64,000 nt of DNA from Pontiellaceae bacterium B1224 (GCA_029432815.1 JAROBA010000022.1:1-64000); one strand, 5' to 3'. Positions 33,703 to 42,676 are shown, counted from the stretch's first letter. Notes: generated by a model from the sequence alone, not told the origin. Program-made: numbers and translations.

Positions 33703-33717
33703 TTCCAATGATTGGAA
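33703..33717. repeat. Dispersed palindrome seven bases before the pilus operon start
   Basis: TTCCAATGATTGGAA, identical to the copies at 27694 and 58200. It lies between the presumed promoter and the GTG start, a position that could allow control by a binding protein. Confidence 0.9.
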
Positions 33718-33908
33718 AAAGAATCTCACAGGGAGCGGAGGCTTGTCAATCAGGTCGGGCGGCTGAGAGGGGAGGCAAATAAATCACCCCGGGCGGTATT
33801 GGGAACGTGGGTGCAATGCTGTAGATTCGTTATTGAACAAGAAAATATAAAATTTTGCTGACATTATAATTTTATGAAACCAGGCATCTTGTATTCATTT
33901 GCTTTCAA

Positions 33909-34772
33909 ATGAACTTGATGAAAGCACCAGAACCCTTTGCCTCCCGCATACCGATCTTTGTGTTTGCAACGGGCTTTGCGTTCAATGCCATGATCTGGCT
34001 TGGACATATTATTTGTATGGGAATTATTGGTACGCCGCCGGGTAATTATTATGTATCCATGCCGTATGCTGGACTGAGTTATTTCCACTTATGTATGCTG
34101 AATATTTCCGGATTTATTATCCTTGGTTTGATTTCTTTATTGTTTGGGAAACGGAAAATATTCTCTGTGGCTCGGATCATTTCCAGCTTGGCGATCGGAG
34201 CCAACACACTGTTGATGAAGGCCATTCTACGGAAGGGGCATTTGATGTCTATGCAGGGGTGGGTGCAGGGATTGCAGGAATTCAATCCAAATGACCAAGA
34301 GGGGCCATGCTATCATACGCCATATAGATTTCTACTTAACCATGAGGCGCTTACCCTTAACATCCGTCGATGGAATGAGGTTGAATCGAAGACGTTTGTG
34401 CCGGACGTTGAGTTGGTGTCACTGGTGGGGGATTGGGTGTTAGAAACGGAAGAGTATGCCGGAATTTGCCGGTTTGATATTGCCAAATTCTTTTCTGGAA
34501 TTAATTTCTATTTAAAAATAAATGGAGAGGTTAGGAGGGAGACAACGTATCTTCCCCACAAGATTTACAATGAGGATGGAGTGTATAAAATAGTTCTATT
34601 TAGAGGCGGTTGGCGTCCTCCGGAATCGCTATATAAAGCTGTGTACACCGATCTAAGTACGAGTCTCGAATACCGAGTATATTTGGAGATGGCTCCAGAC
34701 AAGCAGTCCTTTTTCATGTATTCGGATGAGACCAAGAAAGGATTGTCTTTGGGGCCGTTCGTCCGACAATAA
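33909..34772 (+). CDS. Hypothetical membrane protein, 287 aa
   Basis: Not recognised. Three hydrophobic segments lie at about residues 15-40, 58-78 and 85-105 (FVFATGFAFNAMIWLGHIICM, LNISGFIILGLISLLFG). A soluble C-terminal domain of about 170 residues follows. No ribosome site is clear, and Met4 is an alternative start. The base composition is visibly more AT-rich than in the neighbours and it has no dispersed palindrome, so recent acquisition is possible. It stands alone between divergent and convergent genes. Confidence 0.65.
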   Translation: MNLMKAPEPFASRIPIFVFATGFAFNAMIWLGHIICMGIIGTPPGNYYVSMPYAGLSYFHLCMLNISGFIILGLISLLFGKRKIFSVARIISSLAIGANTLLMKAILRKGHLMSMQGWVQGLQEFNPNDQEGPCYHTPYRFLLNHEALTLNIRRWNEVESKTFVPDVELVSLVGDWVLETEEYAGICRFDIAKFFSGINFYLKINGEVRRETTYLPHKIYNEDGVYKIVLFRGGWRPPESLYKAVYTDLSTSLEYRVYLEMAPDKQSFFMYSDETKKGLSLGPFVRQ

Positions 34773-34792
34773 TCGATAAGGTACCAAGTCAG

Positions 34793-35800
34793 TTAGTGCG
34801 CCGCCGGCCAATCGTCTGCCCGATCCATCAGCGTTTCCAGACATTGGAAAGCGGCGGGGGAAGTGTTCAGGCAGGGAATCATACGGAACGACTCTCCGCC
34901 CGCTTCCATAAAGATTTCGCGACCGCGCATTTCAATCTCTTCCAGCGTTTCCAGGCAGTCGCAGAAAAAGGCCGGGCAGATAACGGCCAGGTTCTTTTTT
35001 CCAAGGCTTGGAAGTTTGCGCAGCGTCGCTTCGGTCGAAGGCTCCAGCCATGCGTCGCGTCCGAGGCGGGATTGGAAGGAGAGCGAGTATCGCTCTTTTT
35101 GGATGCCCGCTTTTTCAACAATTGCTTTAGTGGTTTCCAAACATTGGAAACGGTAGCAGGTGGCATGTGCGGGCGAGTCGGTTTCGCAACAGTCGTCTTT
35201 CTGCATGCAGTGGCTTCCGGTCGGATCCGTTTTTTTGAGGTGCCGTACGGGCAGACCATGATAGCTGAAAAGAATATGCTCTTCCACATCCTTGAGCGAT
35301 TCCGCCAGCGGTTCGATCAGCGTCGGTTCATTATAGAAGGGCGGAGCAACGCGCAGTCGGGCTCTGCCCTTGATATGTTTTTTCACTACAAAGGTGCAGC
35401 CGCCGGTTGTGGCCATGGCATAGTGCGGGAACAGGGGCAGCAGGCAGATCTCATCGACTCCTTGAGCCAGCAGCTTATCGATGCCTTGTTTGAACGAGGG
35501 GTTCCCATAGGCCATCGCAATTTCAACCGGCTCGTCACGTTTGGCGTCGAGGCCGTCCACCAACTGCTGACAGTAGTGAACCAGCGGCGAACCGTTATCG
35601 GTCCAGATTTCCTGATAGGCCTTTGCCGACTCCGCCGGGCGTTTCGGCAGAATGGCCCAGTGCACCAGCGCGTAGCGCAGCGGGAAGGGCATATCAATCA
35701 CGAACGGGTCCATCAGGAATTCTTTAAGGTACACCCGCAAGGCTGCTTCCGTCGGTGCATCCGGCGAACCGGTATTCATCAGTAAAAATCCACGTTTCAT
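34793..35800 (-). CDS. hemH: Ferrochelatase
   Basis: 335-aa enzyme that inserts Fe2+ into protoporphyrin IX. Family blocks include GFLLMNTGSPDAPTEAALRVYLKEFL, LLPLFPHYAMATTGG with an active-site His, ILFSYHGLPVRHLKK with the catalytic His, YSLSFQSRLGRDAWLEPST, and VICPAFFCDCLETLEEI. It follows hemY with a 42-bp gap filled by an inverted repeat. The gene contains three exact palindromes (34835, 34999, 35135), the densest cluster in the window. Two of them are read as FQCLET. Confidence 0.95.
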   Translation of the reverse strand: MKRGFLLMNTGSPDAPTEAALRVYLKEFLMDPFVIDMPFPLRYALVHWAILPKRPAESAKAYQEIWTDNGSPLVHYCQQLVDGLDAKRDEPVEIAMAYGNPSFKQGIDKLLAQGVDEICLLPLFPHYAMATTGGCTFVVKKHIKGRARLRVAPPFYNEPTLIEPLAESLKDVEEHILFSYHGLPVRHLKKTDPTGSHCMQKDDCCETDSPAHATCYRFQCLETTKAIVEKAGIQKERYSLSFQSRLGRDAWLEPSTEATLRKLPSLGKKNLAVICPAFFCDCLETLEEIEMRGREIFMEAGGESFRMIPCLNTSPAAFQCLETLMDRADDWPAAH

Positions 35801-35805
35801 AATAA

Positions 35806-35873
35806 AATTAACACTAAGGCACGAAGACTACGAAGCGTCGTGTTACTTAGAGTCCTTCGTGTCTTGGTGGTTA
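35806..35873. repeat. Intergenic inverted repeat at the hemY/hemH junction
   Basis: ttaacactaaggcacgaag at the left and cttcgtgtcttggtggttaa at the right are inverted relatives. The right half carries the last codons and stop of hemY. Similar words occur at 59946-60020 and 62641-62704. Confidence 0.65.
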
Positions 35874-37195
35874 AAAATCGTCTCAGCGATCGTGATGCCG
35901 GAGAGGATGGAGTTTGAGACGGATATGCCGTCGCGGTAATGCCCGGCAAAATGAATGCCTTTATAATTCGTTTCAATATCCTTCATCTGATTCAAAAAGC
36001 GCTCATAGCCCACCACATATTGCGGGATGGCTTTCGGCCAAATACTGATGTGTTTAAAATCCGGTTCTGCATCCAGTCCTAGCAGTTCGCGCAAGTCGGT
36101 CAAAACTTTCAACAGCAATTCATCTTCGTTCATCAGTGCGCGTTCCGGCGATTGCGACCCGCCGACAAATACCGTCAGCAAAGTCATGCCGCCCGGAGCC
36201 CGTTCTGCAAAAATTGATGAAGGAAAAAGGGCACCCAGTGAAAAGCGTTTTTCAATCTTCGGGATCAGCATGCCAAACCCATCCAGCGGGTGGGCGAAAT
36301 CATTTTTCCCGAATCCGAGCGAAACACTGGCGACCGGCGGATAATAGATTTCAGCAAACAGATCGAGGTCGAACGGGGTGTTGAGTTCAGGCATGAGATG
36401 CGTGGGTAGGGCCAGGATGACGTCGGAAAATTCCTGGCGGTTCACCATCCACACCCCTTCGTCCAGCATTTGAATACCTTCAACGGGGGTGTTCAGCTGA
36501 ATGGCATCGCCCAGTTTGGCGGCGAGCTGATTTGGCAGGACTTCCATGCCATCGTCGAAGGTGAACATGCGGGCATCTTTCGAGGCAGTTTCCGCACGCT
36601 TTTTCCGAGCCTTGGAACCTTTGATGGCCCCTTTGATCAGCGAGCCATATTCCTGTTCCAGTTCATAGAGCTTCGGGAAGGCATAGCGCGTCGAAAGCTT
36701 CGCCGGATCGCCCGCATAAACGCCGCTTACAAATGGGTTGATGGCATAGTCCAGAAATTCCTGGCCGAGCCGTCGCACCACGAAATCGGCCAGACTTTCC
36801 TGCTCGTTCGACTTTGATTTAATGAACGGTTCTTTCAGCAGGCCCAATTTGGCTTTGGTGGAAAAGGCCTTCGAGCTGAAAAAGGCACCCGGTGAGGCTG
36901 GCAGCGCAATTGGCTTGCCATCGCGCACAATAAAGCGATTCTGCGCGGCCGGTTTGGCCGGAAGTTTGTTGCCTTCCAGGCCCAGCCGTGCAATCAGTTT
37001 TCCAAGGTTTGGATGGGTGTCCAGAATCGAGTTCGGCCCGCACTCCACCAGAAAACCGTCTTCCTTGACGGTTTTGATACAGCCGCCCACCCGCTCCGAT
37101 GCTTCAAACACCGTGCAGTCGATGCCTTGTTGCTTTAGCTCAAACGCGGCGGTCAAGCCGGTGATGCCGGCTCCAATGATGGCTACTTTTTTCAT
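35843..37195 (-). CDS. hemY: Protoporphyrinogen oxidase, HemY type
   Basis: 450-aa FAD enzyme that oxidises protoporphyrinogen IX. The N-terminal dinucleotide motif is KKVAIIGAGITGLTAAFEL, followed by FEASERVGGCIKTV and ECGPNSI. Near the end IHFAGHYRDGISVSNSI closes the FAD site. I start it at 37195 because the motif begins there; 37 extra codons upstream have no sense. The last residues (NHQDTKDSK) are encoded by the intergenic inverted repeat, so the repeat has supplied a new C-terminus. HemY enzymes normally use O2, a contrast with the O2-independent HemN nearby. Confidence 0.93.
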   Translation of the reverse strand: MKKVAIIGAGITGLTAAFELKQQGIDCTVFEASERVGGCIKTVKEDGFLVECGPNSILDTHPNLGKLIARLGLEGNKLPAKPAAQNRFIVRDGKPIALPASPGAFFSSKAFSTKAKLGLLKEPFIKSKSNEQESLADFVVRRLGQEFLDYAINPFVSGVYAGDPAKLSTRYAFPKLYELEQEYGSLIKGAIKGSKARKKRAETASKDARMFTFDDGMEVLPNQLAAKLGDAIQLNTPVEGIQMLDEGVWMVNRQEFSDVILALPTHLMPELNTPFDLDLFAEIYYPPVASVSLGFGKNDFAHPLDGFGMLIPKIEKRFSLGALFPSSIFAERAPGGMTLLTVFVGGSQSPERALMNEDELLLKVLTDLRELLGLDAEPDFKHISIWPKAIPQYVVGYERFLNQMKDIETNYKGIHFAGHYRDGISVSNSILSGITIAETIFNHQDTKDSK

Positions 37196-37561
37196 GAGTC
37201 TATTTAACCACGAATGCAGATGAATAAAAGGTTGGAGTTCCACCTTTAGACCATTGTTTTCTCTTTCGGCGAATGCAGGCGGGAAGGAGTGTCTGCATAC
37301 AATCAATCGATTCCCCGGCCGGTTTCGCCAGCTTAAAATAAGTCGTGGCAGGGCCTGCCGAAACGAGAGAAGTAATGGTAATTAACATAGTCTTGCAAAA
37401 ATAAAAACGTCGCGAATTGTGAATTATTCCTTGCGAAAAAGTTTTCAGGTTCTTACTATCCGAACTTGCAAAGGATACAGCGTTTCAATCAGTGCGATAT
37501 CTAACGAGCGAGTGCCCGTGGCGCCTGAAAAGCGTGGAAGCATAATATCGAGGGATATGAG
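37196..37561. other. 366-bp gap between divergent hemY and the lipoprotein gene, with a probable promoter
   Basis: TTGCGA (37431-37436) and TACTAT (37454-37459) with a 17-bp spacer make a good sigma-70-type promoter for the lipoprotein pair on the plus strand. A 62-codon minus-strand ORF here lacks support. The rest holds nothing I can name. Confidence 0.5.
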
Positions 37562-38377
37562 ATGTATACGAAGCATAAATATCCGTTAGTACTCACCGCC
37601 GCATTTGCTGCCGCGGTATTTTTGACCGGTTGTCAAACCGCCAAAACAGAACCTCCGAAAGAGGACTCAACTGCTCAGGTTGGAGCGGGAGAAACGAATG
37701 CTGCAGTTGGACGCGCATCAAGAACCATTCGGGTTGATGGAGCAACTTCAACAAAGGATGGGCAAACCATCACACTCGACTATCCGGTATTGCAGGATAA
37801 GAATCAGCGCATACCCGACTGGGTCATAAACCCTGCCAGCGGCGGAATTGTTGGTGCCGTGGGCGTCGCGTCTGTGAAAGGACTCGGTATGCGGGAACAG
37901 CTCGACGAAGCCCGCCTGTCCGGACGTCTGGAGCTGGCCAGTATGCTGGAAACCCGCCTGCAAACCGTGGGCCGTTCGACACTGGAAGAAAACCTGATGG
38001 CGAATGCGGAAGGTCGTGGAGAAAATTCACGAAGAAATACACTCGGTGTGGATCGGGATATTCTCGATATTGTGCTGGCCGGGAGCCGACAGCGGGCGCT
38101 GTGGTTCGATCCGGAAACCGACGAATGCTTCGTTTGGATGGTGCTCGATGGCGCTGTTCTTTCGAAAGCTAAGCACTATGTCGTGGATGACCTGTCCGTG
38201 TTTATTGCCAACACGCCGATCGCAAATGAATACAAGCCCGTACGCGCACAGCTCGAACCACCAACGGTCGTCGTTGAAGCTCAGGAACCCGCTCCCCCGC
38301 CGCCGAAAGAACCGGTTGAGCAGCTTGAGGAAAGTCTCAAGCCGATAGAGTCTGTTCCGATTAATGCCAAAAGTTAA
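37562..38377 (+). CDS. LPP20-like lipoprotein, 271 aa
   Basis: Exported lipoprotein: signal MYTKHKYPLVLTAAFAAAVFLTGC with lipobox LTGC. The central domain (PDWVINPASGGIVGAVGVASVKGLGMREQLDEARLSGRLELA) has the pattern of LPP20/LipA-type outer-membrane lipoproteins, known from Helicobacter and many PVC bacteria but without a proven activity. The C-terminus is Pro-rich and ends EQLEESLKPIESVPINAKS. The next gene, 41 bp on, ends with nearly the same words, so the two probably work together. Confidence 0.78.
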   Translation: MYTKHKYPLVLTAAFAAAVFLTGCQTAKTEPPKEDSTAQVGAGETNAAVGRASRTIRVDGATSTKDGQTITLDYPVLQDKNQRIPDWVINPASGGIVGAVGVASVKGLGMREQLDEARLSGRLELASMLETRLQTVGRSTLEENLMANAEGRGENSRRNTLGVDRDILDIVLAGSRQRALWFDPETDECFVWMVLDGAVLSKAKHYVVDDLSVFIANTPIANEYKPVRAQLEPPTVVVEAQEPAPPPPKEPVEQLEESLKPIESVPINAKS

Positions 38378-38418
38378 AAATAGAAGGGCTCATCGAAAGC
38401 CAACCGAGGAAATGTGTT

Positions 38419-38787
38419 ATGATGTTCAAACAACAAACCAATGCTGCATTGTATATCTCCGCTCTGGCAGGAGTCCTGACGCTGTTCATCGTGTCAGGGT
38501 GTAAAAGCCCGCCGGCAAAAGATACCGCGGGGTCGGATTCAACCCAGGTGGACGCAGGTTCAGACTCGGTCGCAAATGCCCCGGCAGAAAAAAGCACCGT
38601 TACGGAAACCCCGCAGAAAACGGTCATAAAGAAAGGTGAAGTAAAGACAGTGGAGGCGGAAGTTGTCGTTGTTCAGACTGGCCCCGGCGACGGACCGCCG
38701 CCCGCTGAAGATACCAAAAAAGCGGTGAAGAAAATGGAACAGAGTCTGGCTCCGCTGGAAGCTGTTCCGGCCATGCCGACCTCCTGA
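38419..38787 (+). CDS. Small lipoprotein, 122 aa
   Basis: Signal peptide with lipobox VSGC at about residue 28, then a mature part rich in Ser, Thr, Asp, Pro and Val without a folded domain in sight. The end (KKMEQSLAPLEAVPAMPTS) parallels the end of the upstream lipoprotein (EQLEESLKPIESVPINAKS), which suggests a common binding tail. It has no recognised homologue. A strong terminator follows. Confidence 0.72.
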   Translation: MMFKQQTNAALYISALAGVLTLFIVSGCKSPPAKDTAGSDSTQVDAGSDSVANAPAEKSTVTETPQKTVIKKGEVKTVEAEVVVVQTGPGDGPPPAEDTKKAVKKMEQSLAPLEAVPAMPTS

Positions 38788-38812
38788 AAAAAACCAGAAT
38801 AGAAAGGAGCAG

Positions 38813-38847
38813 AAAACCCGGCAGAAACAGGAGCGCCGGGTTTTTTA
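38813..38847 (+). terminator. Intrinsic terminator after the lipoprotein pair
   Basis: aaaacccggc ... gccgggtttttt: a nine- to ten-bp stem around agaaacaggagc with a T-run. It also serves the convergent hemN side. Confidence 0.85.
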
Positions 38848-38890
38848 TTGTAGACGCGGCTCGCGATGGAGCTGACTTGCACGAGCGATA

Positions 38891-40249
38891 TTACACGGTT
38901 TGCGAGTAGCGGCCTTTGCGGTTTTCGTTCTGGAGATAGGCATCGAACCGCATGGCGATGATGCGGATGAAGAGGCGACCGAGCGGGGTGACGCGCAGGC
39001 CGGCTTCTTCGCGCTGTAGCAACCCGTCGGTTTCGAGATCGTCGAGCGATGCAAGATCGACTTTAAAGTAGTCGGTGAAGTCAATGCCGAGTTCTGCTGA
39101 GAGTGTGGCATAGTCGATGTAGAGGTTGCACATGATGTGCATGATGGCCTGATACCGAATGCGGTCATCGGCAGTCATTTTATAGCCGCGTATGATCGGA
39201 AGCGAACCGGCATTCAGTGCGGTATAATAGGGTTCGAGTTCTTTGGTATTCTGAAAATAGCATCCGCCTGCGTGAGAAATCGCCGACATGCCAAAGCCGT
39301 GCAGGTCGACGCCCTTATGGGTGCTGTAGCCCTGAAAGTTGCGCTGCAGGGTTCCTTTTGCCAAGGCCTGCGCCATGCTGTCGTCCGGTCGGGCAAAGTG
39401 ATCCATTCCGATGTAGACGTAGCCGGCATCGGTCAGCCGTTCAATGGTGAGTTGCAGCAGGCGCATTTTAAGTTCGGGATCGGGGAGATCTTTTTCAAAG
39501 CTTTTCTGGAAGGGTTTGACCCACGGAATATGGGCGTAGCTGTAGATGGCAAAGCGGTCCGGCGAAAGAAACAGAGAGTCGTCGAGCGTGTTGCCAAAGG
39601 TTTTCAGGCTCTGCTTCGGCAGGCCGTAGATCAGGTCAAAATTAACAGAGTCAAATCCGCTGTCGCGCAGCCATTCGTTGGCTTCGGAAATAAGTTCCAA
39701 TGATTGGATGCGGTTAATGGATTTCTGAACCTCGCCGCAGGTATCCTGTACGCCGAGCGAGGCCCGGTTAAACCCGGCGTCTCTCAGCGCGAGTACCTTA
39801 TCTTTGGTTAACGAGCGAGGGTCGATCTCTACGCCGGCTTCCACGGTTTCTGCCACGGGAAAATATTGACGGATCAGTTCGCCGAGCTGCTTGAGTTCCG
39901 CAGGTTGGAAAAAGGTTGGCGTTCCGCCGCCAAGCTGAATCTGAACCACTTCGGAGTCGGGGTGAATCAAGGCCGCGCGGAGCTTCAGCTCTTTTTCAAG
40001 ATAGCTGAGATATTGTGCGCTCTTCGATGAATCGCCGGTAACAATGTTGGTGCAGCCGCAATAGAGGCATTGCATGGAGCAGAACGGCAGGTGGAAATAG
40101 AGAGAAAGAGGCGCGGGTGAAGCTGGAGGCTTTAAATTTGAAACCTGAAAATCTTCCGTGAAATGCGTGGCCGGCGGATAGGACGTGTAACGCGGCCCCG
40201 CTTGGTCGTATTTCTTTAGCTGATCAAGATGGACGTTTATTTTGCTCAT
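38891..40249 (-). CDS. hemN: Oxygen-independent coproporphyrinogen III oxidase
   Basis: 452-aa radical-SAM enzyme that makes protoporphyrinogen IX without O2. The cluster motif CSMQCLYC with Cys57, Cys61 and Cys64 plus the extra Cys66 of true HemN is present, as are QIQLGGGTPTF, EIDPRSLTKDKV, GVQDTCGEVQKSINR, and the HemN C-terminal domain (GFGMSAISH, YQAIMHIMCNLYIDY). The start overlaps the hemE stop by four bases (ATGA). It fits an anaerobic life. HemE and HemN act one after the other in the pathway. Confidence 0.95.
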   Translation of the reverse strand: MSKINVHLDQLKKYDQAGPRYTSYPPATHFTEDFQVSNLKPPASPAPLSLYFHLPFCSMQCLYCGCTNIVTGDSSKSAQYLSYLEKELKLRAALIHPDSEVVQIQLGGGTPTFFQPAELKQLGELIRQYFPVAETVEAGVEIDPRSLTKDKVLALRDAGFNRASLGVQDTCGEVQKSINRIQSLELISEANEWLRDSGFDSVNFDLIYGLPKQSLKTFGNTLDDSLFLSPDRFAIYSYAHIPWVKPFQKSFEKDLPDPELKMRLLQLTIERLTDAGYVYIGMDHFARPDDSMAQALAKGTLQRNFQGYSTHKGVDLHGFGMSAISHAGGCYFQNTKELEPYYTALNAGSLPIIRGYKMTADDRIRYQAIMHIMCNLYIDYATLSAELGIDFTDYFKVDLASLDDLETDGLLQREEAGLRVTPLGRLFIRIIAMRFDAYLQNENRKGRYSQTV

Positions 40250-41289
40250 TTGAAATTCTGGACGGTTTCGGCAATGGCCTGGATGGTATGAAGGTCGGCC
40301 TCGGGCGGAACGCCGTGGCCGAGGTTGAAGATGAAGCCGTTGCGGCCGCGCATGCTTTCGCAGATGCGTTCGGCTTCAGCGGCTGCAGCTTCAGGTGTTG
40401 CAATCAGCAGGGCGGGATCGAGGTTGCCCTGCACAGCGACGTCTCCAGGAATGGTATCGGCGGTTTCGCGCAGATCGATGCCCCAGTCGATACTCAGTGC
40501 ATTGGCACCGGTCTGAACGACCTTTCGCCAGTTATGGTGCACGTTGCGGGCAAATACGATGGAGGGGGCTTCGCCGCCGATGGCATCGACGATCCGCTGC
40601 ATCCAGATGCCGGAAAATCGCCAGAACATGTTCGGGGCGAGGGTGCCGCCCTGGCTGTCGAAGATTTGAATGACATCGGCCCCTGCGGCAATTTGTGCCT
40701 TGATATAGATGATGGTGGCTTCGGTTATTTTTTCGAGCAGGTTGAAAAACAGTTTCGGTTCGTTGTAGAGCATGGCGCGGGAGCGCAGGTTTTCGCGGGA
40801 GCTTCCGCCTTCGACCATGAAAGAGGCGAGCGTCCACGGGGAACCGGCAAAGCCGATGATGGCCCGTTCGTCGCCGAGTTCCTGGCGGGTGATCTTGATC
40901 GCTTCCGGTGTGTAGCTGATGTGATCGAGCACGCGGGAGGGATCTAGATTGTCGACGTCTGCTTTGGAGTTCAGGGCAAAGTCGACCTGAACACCGCCTT
41001 GTTCGAGTAATTCGTATTTTGCGCCCATGGCTTCGGAAATTACGAGGATGTCGGAAAAGACGACGGCGGCATCGTAGCCGAATCGGCGGATGGGCTGCAG
41101 GGTGACTTCCGCGGCCAGTTCGGGATTCTGAACGAGTTCTGTAAACTTGTGACCCTCCTTGAGTTTCATATATTCAGGTAGGGAGCGGCCCGCCTGACGC
41201 ATCATCCAAATCGGCGGACGGTCGGTGGTTTCGCATTTACAGGCGCGCAGAAAGCGCTCTCGGCAGCTTATGTTATTTTCTTTGTTCAT
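40246..41289 (-). CDS. hemE: Uroporphyrinogen decarboxylase
   Basis: 347-aa enzyme converting uroporphyrinogen III to coproporphyrinogen III. Signatures are RPPIWMMRQAGRSLPEY, FSDILVISEAMGAKYE, IIGFAGSPWTLASFMVEGGSS, and NLGHGVPPEADLHTI at the end. It is the first gene of the hemE-hemN pair. The early heme genes are not in this window. Confidence 0.95.
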   Translation of the reverse strand: MNKENNISCRERFLRACKCETTDRPPIWMMRQAGRSLPEYMKLKEGHKFTELVQNPELAAEVTLQPIRRFGYDAAVVFSDILVISEAMGAKYELLEQGGVQVDFALNSKADVDNLDPSRVLDHISYTPEAIKITRQELGDERAIIGFAGSPWTLASFMVEGGSSRENLRSRAMLYNEPKLFFNLLEKITEATIIYIKAQIAAGADVIQIFDSQGGTLAPNMFWRFSGIWMQRIVDAIGGEAPSIVFARNVHHNWRKVVQTGANALSIDWGIDLRETADTIPGDVAVQGNLDPALLIATPEAAAAEAERICESMRGRNGFIFNLGHGVPPEADLHTIQAIAETVQNFK

Positions 41290-41352
41290 AGGGCGTGTTT
41301 ATGCCATAGGCGGGAAAGGTGATCAAATCAATAGCCGATTAATGGCGAAGAT

Positions 41353-41389
41353 AAAAAATCCAATGTCTGGAAGTTTCCAGACATTGGAT
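41353..41389 (-). terminator. Terminator made from two inverted copies of the dispersed palindrome
   Basis: ATCCAATGTCTGGAA (41358-41372) and TTCCAGACATTGGAT (41375-41389) pair over 15 bases without mismatch and with a tiny loop. On the minus strand the stem is followed by TTTTTTA (41352-41358), so it terminates the RidA-like gene that ends at 41413. Each arm is itself a one-mismatch copy of TTCCARNNNYTGGAA. Confidence 0.88.
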
Positions 41390-41412
41390 CACGGAGGAGG
41401 CAGGAGATAAAT

Positions 41413-42576
41413 TCAGTTGGCTTTTACGGCATCGAGCTCAATCTCGAACAGGAGGTCGTGGCGGCAGACATCGGCATGCGAAATGGCAACCGGCAGTTCC
41501 GGCAGATTATTTTCAACGCAGTATTTTTCAAGCAGGTGCGCTTCGCTGTCGTCCTTGAAATAGGCAATGGCCCGGGCGGTGTCGCCCCAATCCATATCGC
41601 GCGATTTCAGAATTTCGTGCACCACTTCCATCGTAAGCTCGATCTGCTTTTCGGTATTGTCGAGATGAACGGTTGCACCGCCCGGTTCAATGCTGGCAGT
41701 GCCGGAAATGGTTAGCAGGCGCGACCCGGGCTGATCGATTTCGACGGCGCGGGCGAAGGAACTTTTATAGTCCAGTGCCGGGCATTGCAACGGGGAGGGC
41801 ACGGCAAAAACTTTCACCCCATCATGTTTCGGTTTTACGGCGAGCAGGGCGCAGACCATTTCTTCACCGGCGGCGGTGCCGGCACCGATACCGGTGGAGG
41901 CCGGTACCATTTTTTCGAAGGTGCCGCGTTCCTTAAAGAAACGGGTGCGGACCACATTGAATTCATCGTACCAGTCGAGCAGGTTGTTGAGATAGAGCCA
42001 GGTGCGGGCAATATCCGTAAATTCCATACCGGCCTGTTTGAGCAGGGATTCCATTTTTTCGAACACGGCCTGAGCCTGTTCTTCGCGTCCCAGCGTCAGG
42101 TCGTCGGCATGAATGTTTCCCAGCAGGCAGTAGCGCGCGTCGTCGGTATCGTACCAGTTGCCGACCATACGGTCGCCATCCATGACCGGATTGAGTTTGG
42201 CGCCGGAAAGGGCAATAAACTGGGTGCCGGTGACGGTTTCGCCAGAGCAGGCATCGCCATGCAGCAGGGTCAGCGGCCAATCGAGCTTTTTGATCGAGGA
42301 TACGGCCTTCGGATAAAACTGGCGGCCGCCAAAGAGGTATTGGAAGCCGATCCGGGCATCGCGAGCGGCCATTTCGGCGGTTACCTGATCGAAGACATCG
42401 TTCATGGTTTCTTCGGTGGCCTGGGCGGTGATAAAGTGTGCGGTTACGCCATCGTGAGGAAATTCTACGATGTGCAGCGCGTTGGTGGGATTGATGATTG
42501 ATTCGTCCATATTCAGTGTGTCTTTCTTTTGCCCCGCCTTGATTGGGGGCGTCTGTGTTTGGGTTGCAGTTAACAT
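41413..42576 (-). CDS. RidA-superfamily protein resembling chorismatase (FkbO/Hyg5-like)
   Basis: About 387 aa. The C-terminal 130 residues have a RidA/YjgF-like fold (SRLLTISGTASIEPGGATVHLDNTEKQIELTMEVVHEIL). The N-terminal half has a second related domain (HFITAQATEETMNDVFDQ, GFQYLFGGRQFYPKAVSS), as in chorismate-hydrolysing enzymes of the FkbO/Hyg5/XanB2 group. Whether chorismate is the substrate is uncertain. The ATG at 42576 with aaggag upstream is preferred to a start 47 codons earlier, which would run through an intergenic palindrome. It forms a single-gene unit ending in a palindrome-built terminator. Confidence 0.62.
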   Translation of the reverse strand: MLTATQTQTPPIKAGQKKDTLNMDESIINPTNALHIVEFPHDGVTAHFITAQATEETMNDVFDQVTAEMAARDARIGFQYLFGGRQFYPKAVSSIKKLDWPLTLLHGDACSGETVTGTQFIALSGAKLNPVMDGDRMVGNWYDTDDARYCLLGNIHADDLTLGREEQAQAVFEKMESLLKQAGMEFTDIARTWLYLNNLLDWYDEFNVVRTRFFKERGTFEKMVPASTGIGAGTAAGEEMVCALLAVKPKHDGVKVFAVPSPLQCPALDYKSSFARAVEIDQPGSRLLTISGTASIEPGGATVHLDNTEKQIELTMEVVHEILKSRDMDWGDTARAIAYFKDDSEAHLLEKYCVENNLPELPVAISHADVCRHDLLFEIELDAVKAN

Positions 42577-42676
42577 ACCAGACTCCTTGTTTATCCCGCC
42601 TCCCGAACGGATATTCAAAAAGGAGACGCCTGCTGTTTCAGGCCTTGGACAAAAAAAGTAGGAGCAATGTACGCGT

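Noticed and set aside
37200-37388. 62-codon minus-strand ORF upstream of hemY
   Set aside because: No signal, domain or ribosome site. It overlaps a repeat-like stretch.
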